64,000 nt of DNA from Agarophyton chilense (lineage: Eukaryota; Rhodophyta; Florideophyceae; Gracilariales; Gracilariaceae), in assembly GCA_030374765.1 (NCBI GenBank), contig JARGXX010000093.1:248001-312000 (forward strand), written 5' to 3'. Below the pieces are notes generated by a model. It had not been told where the DNA came from. It made no database searches and worked only from the letters and a program-made list of their open reading frames with translations. How positions within the stretch are numbered: position 1 is the first letter of the stretch; each line of letters begins with the position of its first letter. The position numbers were made by a program, and so were the translations under genes. This document shows, piece after piece, positions 10,401-23,291 of this stretch.

Positions 10401-12490
10401 AAAGCTAGATTATGCTCCGCCATATATCTTGGACGAAGCGTTCAAGAAAGAGCACGAATCCAACGGGGGCGAGGCATATGTCAAGGTTCAGAACGGTGAC
10501 GTTCCCACAAACGCAAACTTAATCACGTGGCATGTCATATATAAGATAATGCAAGATGTAGGCGGTGATAGTCGAATGGAAGAGAGGGTTATGCCGCATG
10601 GAAACCGAGACGGCGAGAAGGCAAATATTTGGAAAGATTCCTGGACGGCTTAGTACGCAGTGATTCGTCTGCTGTTATGTCTGTTCACGCTTTTGAGTTT
10701 CAAGTTAGGATATGCGGATGTCAAAGGCCCCTATCTGCGGAGTGACACTATTCGTATTGATATCTACGTGAGGCTTTGAGGAATGGAGCGGCAGTCGTAG
10801 GACTCTACGGAAGCTGATAACATTGCCGTGCGGGATTTTGAAGGCTGGAAGGCAGTAGCAGAAGAATTGTGAGTCCTGGTTATTTCGAGACGCCAAGTTT
10901 GAACAGATTTTTGGGGTTATTCAGTTACATAGACTGCGGGATTCCAACGGGAAGACCACAATATTGGTAGCTATAATTACAGACAACCTGCGTATGAGTG
11001 GAACAGTGGAGCATATGGAAGAATTCTCTGAGCATCTTTGGACCCGATTTAGAATCAGTAAGTTTTTACGAGATAACCGCCTCGTGTTCAATGGCTGCAG
11101 CATCTCCCAGATCGAAATTACAGATATCCTCATCAGTATTCTTATATACATGGATTCAATCCTGTCGCTTCCTTTAACCCGGACACGCCGCAAGACGTAT
11201 AACGGGAAGGCCACTCCAGAAAAAATCAACCTGTACAAAGACCTAGCTGGTGTAATTTTATGAGGTTGGAGTAGAGTGCTTCCCCGAGCTAAGTATGCTG
11301 CTTCCGCGATACAACAGAAACTATCCTGCCTGAAAGTCTGCCACCTCCGTGAAGTGTAGTATAGTGAGTTGTATCACGGAGATTATGATGCCACTTGATG
11401 GACCTCGATAGTTGCCAGCATGCACCGTATACTACAGTGGGTTAGTCAGCAATTAGGATAGCTTTTCGCAAATATAGTGTTAGAAAGAAATAATTAAGTA
11501 GATTGGGAAACGCACCTGAAGTGCACCTCCTTGTGGCTACGTGTCGAGGAGCGTCACCGTAGGTCGGGTGGCCGGTGAGATATATATCTTCACCAAGCAT
11601 GGCCACTCTGGTCACAATTGTAAATTTGAGCATCTGCCAAACTACTTTTACCCCTTTTGGTTTCTAGAGTCGACCGTAAAGGCAATTCTAGTGTCTTGAC
11701 GCTTTTACGGACCCGCATGCGCTCTGCATCACCGTCTACAAACGTAGTTTCAGTACGTTTGACGTTCCTGCTGCACCCTTCAGTGGCTGGTGCTGCCATA
11801 TCTTACAGGTATCTTCAATCTCCGCCTTCTAGGTCGAGTTCGTTTCGAGCTCCCTAGAACCGACAGGTCTTACGTCCCCGATACCGTCTTGGTTTATAAC
11901 ACATGAAGCCAATGATATTTTTAAGGAGCTTGGTGCATTGACTCCATCCATCCTGTTTCGATCCACCACTGGCCCGATCATCTCAGCCGAAGTGTGTACG
12001 TTCCCAAATACGGCCCTTCACACTGGGTTCCGTCAATGCTACGGACAGCCAGGCATTCTTTTATGAATTATTATTGACTCTGACTCCTACAGGCAGCTTT
12101 AAAACTTCATTGATTTGACGAGAAATAAGAAACACTAGGTGAGTCACAGCTGCTACCGCGCGGAGATCCTAGCATGTGTGGAATCAGACGATCGAGATTT
12201 TCACTGGCGAAGCTCACTCCAATCTTTCGACAGAGACTGTGGCATAAAACACGCGTTTCAAATAGACTCCAGGAGTATCTATGACGCAATGGCTACCTTA
12301 GACGAAGGTAAAGAGTATGGATTCAAGCAGACCGTGCAGGTTCATGGAGATGGATTCAAGCGAATTCTATACGACGTGCAGAAACAGCCAAGAAAAAAAG
12401 AGAGAACTTACAAACGAGAGGATGTAACTAAGAAACGAGCGCGGCAAAACAATTTGGGAAAGGAGGCCAAGGTGATTGAAGCTTAGTGCA
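7490..12490 (+). mobile_element. Ty1/copia-type LTR retrotransposon fossil 1
   Basis: Several plus-strand pieces follow the copia order. A protease/gag-side region lies at about 7490-8097. The pre-integrase zinc region is at 8098-8448 (KKGFTHATSEEMKTF then CDRC). The integrase core is at 8470-8860, with VELQADFMWAHYKG and DIGTKYGER, and integrase-like tail sequence continues at 9600-10110. Reverse transcriptase is at 10400-11270, with VPTNANLITWHVIYK, RVMPHGNRDGEK and LGYADVKGPYL. RNase H-like sequence runs at 12139-12486, with YRAEILACVESDDRDF and DSRSIYD. The element is heavily broken, with well over ten interruptions, and clearly old. No LTR pair could be delimited. Confidence 0.8.
8870..9600. 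other. unexplained spacer inside copia fossil 1
   Basis: Integrase-like sequence fades near 8860 and resumes near 9600, leaving more DNA than the family needs. The stretch holds an A-rich segment (8990-9060) and no recognised coding sequence. It may be a small secondary insertion, but no target duplication was identified. Confidence 0.35.
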
Positions 12491-13740
12491 AGAGAACATG
12501 AACAGAATTCTCCCTGATAAAGAAAAACGGGAAACGAAGGGACCACCAAACAAGAGATTGGGTAAGAAGTACGGCAGAAAAGATGAAAGTAACGACGAGT
12601 AGAACTCGATAAAGTTAAATCAATGCAACGAGACGGGTAGACGAGAATAATGTTAGAAAAATGCCACACGACAAAGGAGACAACGAAACGAGAGTGTATA
12701 CGATGAGCATCCAATAGAAACAAATACTGGAGAGAACAGGCGATGAAATTGAAGGAGAGAGAGGAAAGCATTCTCCCGGGAAATAGGAGCAATGTTTGGA
12801 GCGGAATAAAGCTACGTGAGGACGGGGATCTTCCATCTTGTGCTGGTACCTTTATACGTAGTAAACTAAATATGGCGATGATGTCTGATGATCTCACAAC
12901 TGTAAATATCAGACTCAGCATGGTTTAAGCTCGTAAGGAAGAAATTTTGGTTCATGGAGGTGTTTGAGACTTACCAATCTCGAATTCTTTTGTCGATGTA
13001 ATGAAGGATTCCAGAAGACAAAAATTAGTGGACGCAAGATAATACTCACTGTTTACTTCAGCACGCTGAAAGGCCACGGAAAATATATATAGTTTTCTGC
13101 AGGTTGCACGTTGCCCTTTAAAACAGTTTCCAACTATTGAAACAAGAAGTTTTACCCGGAATATCTCTCAAATGACCGCTACAAACATGGCCTATATATA
13201 ACATCAACTTTTTATCACTTGCCTACATGTTCGGAGACCCACCCAAAAACTTCTTTTCAGAAAAAGATTCTCTAATGAAACCCGTCGCTACCATGATCGG
13301 CGCATGACACGAGCTGCATATTCATGATTTTGCACCGTTTTGAACCGTATTATAAAGTTTTTGAGCTTCAGATACGTACATGCTTTTATATTTTTATGAA
13401 TAGTCATACATATAGCTGATATACGCTGGTTGTTATCTTTTTATGTTATAAATCGATATGATCATTGTTAGAATATTAGATTGAAAATTTAACCAATGGA
13501 CAGAACATGTTCAAAGAGTGTACATTGTGAGTTTTTCATAAATGAAGATGTAACAATGCTACGAATGATGGATTTGGGAACTATGACGATGGATTATCGA
13601 AGAGGAAAAAGATGAAGAGAAAACCTGTGCCTCAATGTTGCCGACGCGTCTTGAGCAACATTGTTGGCGCCATCGAAAGCTTCGGCGTCATTAAAAGCTT
13701 TGGCGCCAAACGTTTCGAGTTTTAGCTGGACTAAGCACAT
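12491..13740. other. AT-rich spacer
   Basis: No recognised gene. A minus-strand frame of 184 codons (12367-12921) overlaps the end of the copia fossil and looks like a chance ORF. Near 13660-13715 two related short segments contain agcttcggcgtc and agctttggcgcc, a minor local repeat. Confidence 0.4.
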
Positions 13741-13743
13741 CAT

Positions 13744-14590
13744 CTACACTGGTGCATATGAGCCTTGACTTGGCGAGAGACTACTCCTGGGTTCGGAGTT
13801 TGAAATGGGAAGCACAGAGGATTGGCGCAGAAGGATGAGAAGATGACCCTCTTCGCGTCCGGAAGATATGGCCGCGCTCTGTGAGTTGGGTAACCTGTTT
13901 TTATTGGTCTGTCCATTCATTCTGCTACGTATTGAACGTCGTGTATATTCCTTCTTTGCCCCCATCACAGAGCAGCGCAGTGGCTACAGGTCTATCTGGA
14001 AGTGTGGCGCCGTTTGCGGGCCGGTGCTTGTCGCCGTTGTGCGAAAGAAAAATAATTACAGAACTACGAATTATTTCAATCGAGATCGGCACATCTCGAC
14101 TGTACTTAAGCGCAGCGACATGAACAGAGCGAGCTAGTTCAATCAGCCACCGACTCGTTCGGGCCTCGGCCAACAATTCTACCTACGCTCAAGGCTTCGA
14201 GTCAAACAATCCCGAACAGGGCTATTGCCACGATACATTTGTTCAGGGCCCCAGCCGTTTGAATTGGAATCTCTGTCATACACTTCCACGCGTTCATCTT
14301 TCTTGCCCTCATCCTTACAGTTAGAATCTCTACTGGCAATGATGTACTTATCCACCATCGCCTTTCGTACTCGGCCACTTTGACATCCGTGTACGTTTTT
14401 CCGTTGTGGCTGGTAATTTCCACGGCAGTTTGGACCTGTCCGGAAACCGCACTTAAGATCCTTCGCGACATTGGGGAAAGCTGAATTCTTCGCGACGGCG
14501 ACAAGCGGGCTGCGGTGCAATCATTTGGCCACTGTTAAAAGGGATGCTAGCCGTAACGACGAAAGCAAGAGAAGTGAACGTGTTGAAGTT
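13744..14590 (-). other. unassigned region with overlapping minus-strand frames
   Basis: Minus-strand frames of 74-113 codons cover 13744-14520 and shift between one another. The segments around 14200-14520 contain Cys, Gly and Arg (for example CGFRTGPNCRGNYQPQ) but no motif I can name. It could be a decayed gene. Confidence that it codes for anything is low. Confidence 0.25.
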
Positions 14591-14599
14591 GTGGTTTTT

Positions 14600-17057
14600 T
14601 TTCCTCTCAGAGTTGGAACTCGAATTTCTCTTAATTAATGATAACGATATAAACACATCACAGATTTGTGAAGCTTTTCATAAAAAAATTGGAGCGATAT
14701 AATAAAATGAAGCTAACTGACACACCAAAACAATTCATCAGCATCTTTACGCTCTTGTTGCGGCTGAGGAAAAAGAATCAACTTCAATTTCCTTCGTAAA
14801 TAGCGCACCAAGAGATAGTCAGCTTTGTACCGATAACACCACCGCAGAAATAGTGGCTGAGAAACCACTTTCTGGCGTTGTTTTCTGTTCGTGCCCCACA
14901 GGAAGTGATCTAATGGGGTACGCAAGATCTTTATTTGCTTTGAATTAGCAGCAAAAAGCGTTTCTGTTCAATATGGGAAAATCATTTACTGTGAATGCGA
15001 CGGGAAACCAACAAGGCATACAAAAATTGTTAGTTCAAATCAATCTCAAAATAAATTATTGGAGTATGCTCATCGGAAAACGGTTGATCGGTCCCAAACA
15101 TGCTTGTACAGAGCAACCAAAAGTTTACTTTGGGGACAGCCTCCACTGAAAATGTCCCAAGAATGTCATCGACTTCCTTAAAAAAGCTTTCGAGAATATT
15201 TTTCTAGACTCGAAACCTGGAGCCGTAGTTTCAAAGAGAAATTAATTGCTCAGCGTGAGATGTTTTCAGGAACAACTTGATGTATCAGTTGCGGCTGTTA
15301 TCTGTTTGCTGCCGCAACTGAGGTGCCCTGGTAAACTGGATTTGCTCCAAAGAAGACGTACAAATCAAAATGCAGCTCACAACTTTCGAAGCTCTATCGG
15401 TGGATGGAAATAAGAAGCCGCGTTTTATAGTTTCTCTTGGTTTCTGTATTCTTCAACCCAGAAAAGGTTTTTGAGACCATGGTATCTGAGGAAAAGCCAA
15501 ACAAACGTGTGGAGCACTTCAGGCTTCGACAAATCGCCAAATGTCGCCTTGATAAAAGGAAAAATGACGTGCTGAAGCGATCGGATTTCCATATTGAAGA
15601 CAGAAGGGGAATCCCTAAAACTCCAAAGACGCACAGTTCTTTGCTCAGGTTCGGCAAGCGTGACACTTTTGTCAAAAAAGAGCCAGCGTTGGAGACTTCG
15701 ACGGCTGTGACAAATCAAGAGGACGTAGAATCGGAAGTAATGAAGATTTCAAGCCCTCAAAACCCCTCTATCCAAATTATGAAACTTAATTTTGGGATTA
15801 CATCAGTGATAGAGGTCAATTGTGACGAAGATGATGAAAAAACTGTCACCAGTCGTGTAATTACAACGAAAAAGGAGTATATTTATTGCGTCCAAGACAG
15901 GCGAACAGAACAACGCACGAGAACGAGAGCGATTGCCAGTTATATGAATGCCAATTAGTCTCTCGTGCATTATACCAAGTCAGTAAGGAAGTTTAGGTTC
16001 TTGGATAGATTTAGGGTTGGAAAAGACGTCGTGAACATAGTTTTGAAGCATGTGTTCAAGCAAATTGATGCCAAAACAAATGGTAGAGGCATTAACAAGA
16101 GTTCTTTAAAACTTCTCAAACAACGGAAGGACTCAATACATCTCAATGGAAAGGTAGATGATGTGCTGGCCTTAATTAATGCTATTGGCTAAAGCACAGG
16201 ATATATGTAAGGCATACATTTTTTCAGGTATGTTGTACGTCGTAAGAAAGATAATCATCGACTTGCCAATGCACGTTTTCGCTGTCTACAGCACACCAAA
16301 TACTACAGTTCGTGTCATTTCAACATCATGGTGCGGCTTACGAATTATAATGCTAACTGGAATGTTTCCTTGAGTCTCAAACATTCACATTCCCCTCTTG
16401 AGTTGAATGAAGAACACATCGCGCAGCTTTGAAATGCGCTTAAGGACATCATGAAGAAGCGATTTCATATTTGAAAAGACTAAGAGAAGCAAAAGTACGA
16501 AAATTACTGGGAAGTGTTGTACAAAACATGCTTCCCTGGGCAAGAGAAGAAAGAGGGTTTATATGTTGCGGGAGATTTATGAAGAAGAGATGTGGGTGCC
16601 GTAAGAAACGCTGAAGGAGTGCACGTCAGTGACGTCGATGGTGATGCTATTCACGTATCCATATTTCCAAAATCTTTGGCACCAAAGAAGGTGGGGGAGA
16701 TTGACAAAACCTCGAACCCAGTGTTGGACTTCAGTTCTCAGGAGCGAAAGGATCTTAATTTTAAAATAGCTGAGGACGAGGACGACGGGATAAAGATGAT
16801 ATTCAAAACGCTTCTGCATATAGAATACGAAGAAGGTTTTGAGCTGATCGAACAGTTTTTGTCTCTCGATGATGACGAAGATTTACCTACCGAGCTCATT
16901 AATGTTCTAAGCGATAAGGAGACTCATAAAACAAACGCCGCAACGTTTTTGGAATGCGAAGACGAAAGTGGAAAAGCATAGGGTAGTGACGTAGGCGATA
17001 ATGAAGAAAAGTACAACGCCGATGACTTTTCTAAAGCGGCTGTTACCTGGTACTTCG
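14600..17057 (+). mobile_element. MULE B: ULP-bearing Mutator-like element, truncated by the gypsy LTR
   Basis: It is closely related to MULE A over about 14600-16330 and more distantly to MULE C. The ULP1-like region reads LVQINLKINYW and VYFGDSLH near 15030-15150. The block at 15437-15958 is open for 173 codons and holds KRSDFHIEDRR and LLRFGKRDTFV. The transposase region follows from 15965, with a zinc-finger-like segment near 16290-16400 in which FRCLQH is followed by a W-x-V-x-x-S segment and an H-x-H pair (KHSHSP). An acidic segment then lies at 16592-16981. The DDE core is absent, because the copy ends at the gypsy LTR border (17058). Several stops are present. The ULP His-Trp motif is Tyr-Trp here. 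Confidence 0.78.
16592..16981 (+). CDS. acidic linker region of the MULE B transposase (fragment)
   Basis: An open stretch of 129 codons reading VHVSDVDGDAIH, LDFSSQERKDLN and EQFLSLDDDEDLP. It aligns with the open stretch in MULE C near 44090-44590 (YDVSDVSCADID, FNSFERDTLN, YIDEGKDVPLELL). This region sits between the zinc-finger-like segment and the catalytic core. Conservation between two diverged copies suggests it was under protein-level constraint. No catalytic motif is present and the function is unknown. As an isolated fragment it is unlikely to be expressed as a working protein. Confidence 0.5.
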   Translation: MGAVRNAEGVHVSDVDGDAIHVSIFPKSLAPKKVGEIDKTSNPVLDFSSQERKDLNFKIAEDEDDGIKMIFKTLLHIEYEEGFELIEQFLSLDDDEDLPTELINVLSDKETHKTNAATFLECEDESGKA

Positions 17058-17944
17058 TGAAGAACCATGCCCTTCAAGGGGGTTTCTTCCCAGGACTTAG
17101 AGATTTCGCTCGTTTGAGGACTAGCTTGGTCTATGACAAGCAATACCGCTATTGCGTGCCGACGGTCGGTTAGGACCGGAAGTCCACACTGGTGGAACAT
17201 GTGGACTGCACGGATGCCGACGCTCGAGTGCGAGGCATGCCACACGTGGCACGGATTCTACCTAATGGTTAGTATTATTTAGTAATTTTTAGTATTTATT
17301 TAGCTACGCTATCGCTATTTAGTGTCCATTTTTCGGGCGCGCGCCCACTGTCAGGGGCCGCGCGCCACACTACTTAGAAGGTTGAGCACTACTCCCCAGT
17401 AAAGACCCTCTTGGGAGATACCAAGGAGGGAGTCTTGGCTCTGAACTTTTCGCCTTCGGCGTGTCTTCACCGCATACTGCGTGAGCGCCCGTTGCACGTT
17501 AGTTCATCGACCCCTCTGTCGACAAGAGTGGTACAACCACCGTGGGTTCATATTTAATCGCCGACACTTGTCGTAGTCTCGCCCCTGTATAGGGTTTCGC
17601 CCCCGTTTCCTCTTCTTCTCCTTTTTGGCTCCCGTGAGTGGCCGCCTCACTCACCTCGCTCGCCCACCTCATACGAGTGTTTCCTCGCTCCATTTCCGAC
17701 AATCGCCGTGGTACCGCTCCGCCTAGGATTGGTCACACCCCGGACTGTGCCGTGCTCACCTAAACACTCTAGGTATATCCCGCCGGATTGGCCTCGGTCT
17801 TACACCCGACTCCGTCGTGCCTTTACAAAGCGGCTCTGTTTCTGTGCTCCGCTGGGACGCGTCTCCTCCGCCTGAGGCGTGTCTCTCAAGAGAGGAAGAT
17901 CCCGAACATCTTCGTGGTGTCTCCGCTCCAAGCGTTGTTTTACA
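17058..17944 (+). repeat. gypsy left (5') LTR
   Basis: It begins TGAAGAACCATG and ends TTTTACA (TG...CA). The boundaries are set by three-way comparison with 27947-28834 and the solo copy 36022-36908. The sequence just after it, starting at the tgg in aactggtctcctgactgag, is the expected place of the primer binding site. The tRNA was not identified. Confidence 0.88.
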
Positions 17945-18109
17945 AACTGGTCTCCTGACTGAGAAGTTTGAGTCGGGCGCACTCAGTCACGATTAATCGG
18001 AAAGAGGACTCACAGATTGAGGTTGATCTGAGTTGCCCTCTTTGAGGAAGTTTCTTGGCCCCACTAGCCGATCGGGTTTGGATACTCACGTGTAACGGAT
18101 ACTGATCTC

Positions 18110-20020
18110 ATGTCGTCCAAAGACGGTCCGAGGATGATGAGTCAAACCGGTGCACCGGAACCATCGCAACCATCGCGTATCCCGGTCCGTTCACGGTCTC
18201 ATACTGGTGGATCGACTGGCGTGCCAGGTGGAAGGACCTCGAGACCTCCTGTCTCTGATTCCAGACCCCTAGCAAGTGGAGCAGGACCGGCGTCTGCCGC
18301 CGCCCAGATGCTCTCCCCTGCCAGGGATGTCACGTTCCATCCCAGCTTTGCAGCTGTGGAAGAGCAACTCCGCTCTATGCGGGAAGCTCAAGTCATCCTT
18401 GCAGAGGAGTTCGATTCCCTTCGCAAGAAGGTAAATGACGCTGCTACGCAGGATTTTCTGAGGAGATCAGTGTCCTCCGTGCGGATGTGAACTCGATTCT
18501 AGAGTCCCTTGGTGGACCCTCAGCCTTTGTCAAGGACGTCGCGGACAAGTTCTCGCGCGTCCGAAGCCGTATCGAGACGTTGGAACAAACCCTAATGTCG
18601 GGGGATGATCCGGCCGAGCCGGTTGTCGTATCCCACAAGGGAAGGAATGAAGAGAACCGCCAGGCTCGAAAGAAGCGAAGGAATACGGATCCCGAACCGT
18701 CAGATTCCTCATTCTCGGAGTCCGACTCTTCCGATTCATCGGTGGAAGTAGCTCGCCGTGAGCGTTCCTCACGCTCTAAGCGGTCAACAGCCACCCATGG
18801 TGTGATCCGCGCCCGCACGAAGGGAAGAAAGCACACAGGTTTGAAGGAGCTGAAACCGACCAATTTCCTCTTTAAGAATCTCTTATCATACCGGTACTAC
18901 CGTTTGGAGGACTACTCTTTGGATCGTACACCCCGTGGTACGGGAAGAGTGAAGGACTGCAGTGAGCGAATGCAGTTCTCACTAAGAAACCAGTTGTTCT
19001 CTGGAGAAGACCCAATATTGGTGTTGGATTTCTTGGCATGCTTTGTCGCGGAAGCTGACATCCTTGGAATGAACGAGGGACAGGTCTACATTGCCATACC
19101 GTACTTCTTACGTGGGCTTGCAGAAGACCAGTTTCACTTCGTCAGAGGTACATCAAGCGTGTCCGAAGGAGGGGTCACATGCTGGCCTGAAGCAGTTCAG
19201 TACCTCCTGAGGTCGTATGCTACTAACTCTGCCATTCAGCAGGCTATACGCGCCCTGCAGGACACTCGCCAACGTCCAGGCGAGTCGGAAACAGATTATT
19301 CGTCGCGCCTTAACAAGGCCTTCCACCGCTGTGGCAATGTTTACCCCGGCTGAAGAGCGTTGTACCATGCTTGTCGATGGTTTGGACCCGGCGATCCGGA
19401 ATTTTGTTGCTCGACGTCGAGAAGATAGACCTAAAGCCACGTATTTGGAACTAGTGCAGTTCGCTCGTGCAGAAGGTGAAGCCCTGGGCGCACGCACTCC
19501 TGGCTCCAGGGTTAGGTCCGCAAAAGCGTTGATGTTACAACCGGGTACCCCGTCAGCTTCGATGATCGACGAACAGGCCTCTCGAAGGGATTATGATATC
19601 ATGCAGCCAGCCCATAGCGACGTTCATTCCATCCCGACAACGGAGCTACCTTCAACCTTGAACGATTCACAATACGTGGATGAGGATGACAGGCTACTCT
19701 ATGCGGATAATGGTCGCGTCCGTGCGCCACGCGTCCCACACGAGAGTGGTAATGTCCGCTTTACGCGTCCTGGTTGGAGAGATACCCTCCCCGCGGTGAA
19801 GTTCGCCGAGCTTCGCCACCCAACACCGGCTTCTGGTCTGATTTGTCATCTCTGCTACAAACCAGGCCATAATTCTCCACAATGTGTGTTGCCTCTCCGA
19901 GAATTGGCACACGTCGTAGTCAATTACGAGGCCCTATACCCAGAGGACAGAGCAGCTGTCCCGATTGCATCGTATATACGTGCTCGAACGGATGTTCAAG
20001 GTCACGTGTCGCTTTTCTGA
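18110..20020 (+). mobile_element. gypsy gag region (fossil)
   Basis: It starts at ATG 18110. Pro/Ser-rich N-terminal sequence is followed by a coiled segment, then an acidic and Ser-rich stretch with basic flanks (18640-18830). A capsid-like region follows at 18850-19480, with LLSYRYYRLEDY, AIPYFLRGLAEDQF and the RLNKAF region. A zinc knuckle of the form C-x2-C-x4-H-x4-C (CHLCYKPGHNSPQC) lies near 19844-19885. Gag normally forms the particle shell and packages the element's RNA. The region is broken in a few places. Confidence 0.8.
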
Positions 20021-20279
20021 GCTCGGGTTGTACCTGCACCGTATTCCCGTGTCACCGACGTGGTCGGTCACCCCACCGCTTCTGCGGTACCTTCTGGACC
20101 TGATGCCCAGGCGTTGCCTGCTCAACCTCCTGAGCAGCCGCCTCCGGCGGAGAAGGCCCAGAAAAACTAAACGTAGGAGTCTCATCTCAAGGAGGGGCGC
20201 CCTCAGAGTCGAGGTCGACGGCGCCCGAGGCGTCCAAGCCTCGCTTCCCGATCAAAATCCTTTCAAGGAAAGAGGCTGT

Positions 20280-22622
20280 CAATGACGTGTTCTCGGAACA
20301 CTTTAGTGTTGTTCTGCGTCGTCCGTGGAAACGTGTTTCCCATAACCGATTCCCGGATAGAGTTCTGGTGATGGCCAAGAGTAACTACAAGGTCTATGCT
20401 GACCTTGGCCTTTCACCCCAGTTTATGGTGTGACACCTTACCGTCTTAGACACCGGTGCCGGTCCTAACTTTGTCGTGGAGGAAGTGTTACCGCCTGCTT
20501 TGCAGTCTAGGATCCGCCATGACCACGTCCCGGAGGTCGCTGACGCAAACAACAAACCGTTGGATACGGTGGGTTTCATAGAACTGGTAGTCTGCGTTGG
20601 CGCTCACGTGGTGAAACTCGACTTCGTCGTACGTTGGAAATCAGCCGCCCCAGTCATCTTGGGTTGCGACTTTTGCGACCGCTTCGTCGAAGCGATCTTC
20701 CCCCGCCAAAGGCGTATCGAGATGGAGGATGGATCGTCCACTCCGATCGTTCGTCGTCCGCTTAGGCGAGCCACGGAGAAGCATGTAATGCTACCGGCAG
20801 CACAGTAACCTGGGCCGGGTAACCGTGAATCTAATAAGCTCCGCGTCGCAGCGTCGTTGTGCGTTCCGCCTGAGTCCCAAATGATGATGAAAGTAACCTC
20901 CCGTCAACACGAACTCCGGGTCTTGTAACCATTGTCGTCACTGTATGACAGGCACAGCCTCGCAATTGCGAATGGAATCGTCCACGTCGAGCCAAACCAA
21001 CCGTTTCACGTGCTGATCGCTAATCTAGGGACTATACCCCAGTATCTGGTGAAGAACCAAGTGATAGGGTCCGTTATGGCGCACCCCATCGCTATGGTGC
21101 CGGCAAAGCTGACCGCAGCTGACGTTCTCGGACTCGTTCACTCTAAGGAGGGGGACAGCCCGGAACCCGTTTCATCACCGGTACTTGAGGTTCAACCTGT
21201 AACATCAGGGACGCAGCACGTTTCAACGAGTGGTGACCGCCCCGATCCAGTCCAAGAACTCGAGGACCTGGATCTCAGTCACGTCCCGGATTCATACCGC
21301 CATCGATTGCGAGAACTTTTAAGGGACTTAACCACTATGTGGGACGTCTCCCTTGGTTAGATTGCCACTATGGAACACCGGATTGATTTGCTACCAGACA
21401 CCCGACCCATCTCTCAGCATACATACAGTGCCGGACCCGCCGCACGCGCGGAGGAAAAAACACAAGTAGATAAAATGCTTCGAGCAGGAGTCATTGAACC
21501 GGCTCAGTCGTCGTGGGCTTCTCCAGTAGTACTGGCTCAGAAGCAGGATGGTTCCTGGAGGTTTTGCGTCAACTACCGTCTCTTGAATGCCGTCACTGTC
21601 AAGGACGTATATCCAATCTCAAGAATTGACGAGTACATTGACTCACTGGGCTCCGCCACCGTCTTTACAACCCTGGACGTCAATTGGGGATACTGGCAAT
21701 TTCCGGTAAGGAAGCAAGACCAGGATAAAACCGCTTTCGCGTGTCACTCCGGTCTCTAACGTTTCAAACGGATGCCTTTTGGTCTTACCAACGCCCTCGC
21801 TACTTTCCAGCGAGCCATCGACATCTTATTGGCCCGCATCAAATGGCGTACCTTCCTGGTCTACCTGGATTACATAATCGTCTTCTCAGATAATCTGGAC
21901 AAACATCTCACTCATGTGAGGGATATCATGACCACGCTTCGAGATGCGGGTGTCACTCTTAATTTGAAGAAATGTGACTTCTTCACGGACACCGTGAAGT
22001 ATCTCGGCCACTTTATCCGTCCAGGACGTGTTACAATCGAGGAGACTCGTGTTAAGTCCCTCAAAGAGGCTAAAGAACCGCGGACGCAAACCGAGCTTCG
22101 TTCTTTTCTGGGACTCGCAAACGTCTACCGACGATTCATCTCGCACTTTGCGGACAAGGCTGCACCGTTAAACGCGCTTTTGCGGAATGGCCAACCACTA
22201 AAACTGTACCCCTTAACCTCCGTTCAAACGGAATCTTTCAACTCTCTTAAGGATTCTGTCGTATCCGCCCCGATTCTCTCGTTGCCCAAGTCTGGAAGGC
22301 CCTTTACCGTAGATACGGACGCTAGCGACTACTAAGTAGGTTGTGCATTGTTTCAAACTGCACCCAATGGGGAAAGACGCCCCGTAGGGTACTGGTCCCG
22401 ATCGCTAAACGTCCACGAGAAGAATTACTCCGTCTCGGAGAAGGAATGCCTGGCAGGAGTGTGGGCATTACAAAGATTGCGCCCCTATCTAATGGGTAAT
22501 CATTTCACCGTTTTTACGGACCACACATCTCTTCGATGGCTACTCTCCATCTCGGAGCCTTCAGGTCGCTTGATGCATTGGCGTCTGCGTCTAGCCGAAT
22601 TTGACTTTGACATGCAGTACCG
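20280..22622 (+). mobile_element. gypsy protease, reverse transcriptase and RNase H region (fossil)
   Basis: The aspartic protease motif VLDTGAGPNFV is near 20440-20480 and a second protease-like segment (ILGCDFCDRF) near 20660-20690. Reverse transcriptase landmarks are IEPAQSSWASPVVLAQKQDG, WRFCVNYRLLNAVTVKDVYP, TTLDVNWGYWQFPV and MPFGLTNALATFQRA, then LRSFLGLANVYRRFI at the connection. RNase H follows, with PFTVDTDASDY, NYSVSEKECLAGVWAL and FTDHTSLRWL. The RNase H region is split by the solo LTR and resumes at 23292. Confidence 0.88.
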
Positions 22623-23286
22623 TGTAGTATCCGCTCTAACAGAGAAAGCAGACACCTGCGAAAGCGTTCAGACTGCCGATGGGTCGCTTGCGGCGAAGGA
22701 AAAGGGGTGGTAGAGCTACAACACCAGCGAGCTGGAAGTGGGGTGTAACGCCACTACTCGCCAGCGAGGGTGAACAGTGCAACTGTAAAACGTTGATGGA
22801 ACATAGGTACGAGACGGCTCCTGAAGTGGTTAGGGGCTGAATATCTATTATAGCTCGTCCTGATCTCCGGTTAAGGAATCGTAAGTGAGGAACAGAATTG
22901 TCATGATGCCCATGTTGTCTCCTTTACTTGGAGTCGGCGCTCACCTCTGGTACATTACATACTGTGTGCCAGGGTAAGTGACCAAATAATATGTAAATAA
23001 TACCCAGTCGTCAGCCACTTAGCCAAACCACTGTATGGGTATGGTCCCTAATGGACTTATATCTACAAAGGGTAGTAAAAACAGCCACGTGGATCGCCAC
23101 TATATGCGCCGTTGCAAGCCACTCCACTCGTGATACCACGTGTTCCAACGATGTACCCTGCCTCCTGGCATCCTACGCGGTGTGTCGCTTCTTATCCTAG
23201 CACTGACCAGGCCACTCAGTAATGAGTTCCAAACGCGACTTTGCGACAAAGAAACCATCGGAACGCCGAAGTAGTAGAATAATACA
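22623..23286. repeat. solo LTR (family 3) inserted in the gypsy RNase H region
   Basis: It starts TGTAGTATCC, ends AATAATACA, is 664 bp long, and is flanked on both sides by the exact 5-bp duplication taccg (22618-22622 and 23287-23291). Gypsy RNase H sequence continues on the far side as NIQADALSRL, the normal next landmark. A second copy of the same LTR is at 5455-6118. Confidence 0.9.
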
Positions 23287-23291
23287 TACCG

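Noticed and set aside
12367-12921. 184-codon minus-strand frame
   Set aside because: It overlaps the end of copia fossil 1, is Ser/Phe/Leu-rich as expected from AG-rich opposite-strand sequence, and has no motif.
18444-18863. 139-codon minus-strand frame inside the gypsy gag region
   Set aside because: It is a shadow of the acidic Ser-rich gag segment on the plus strand.
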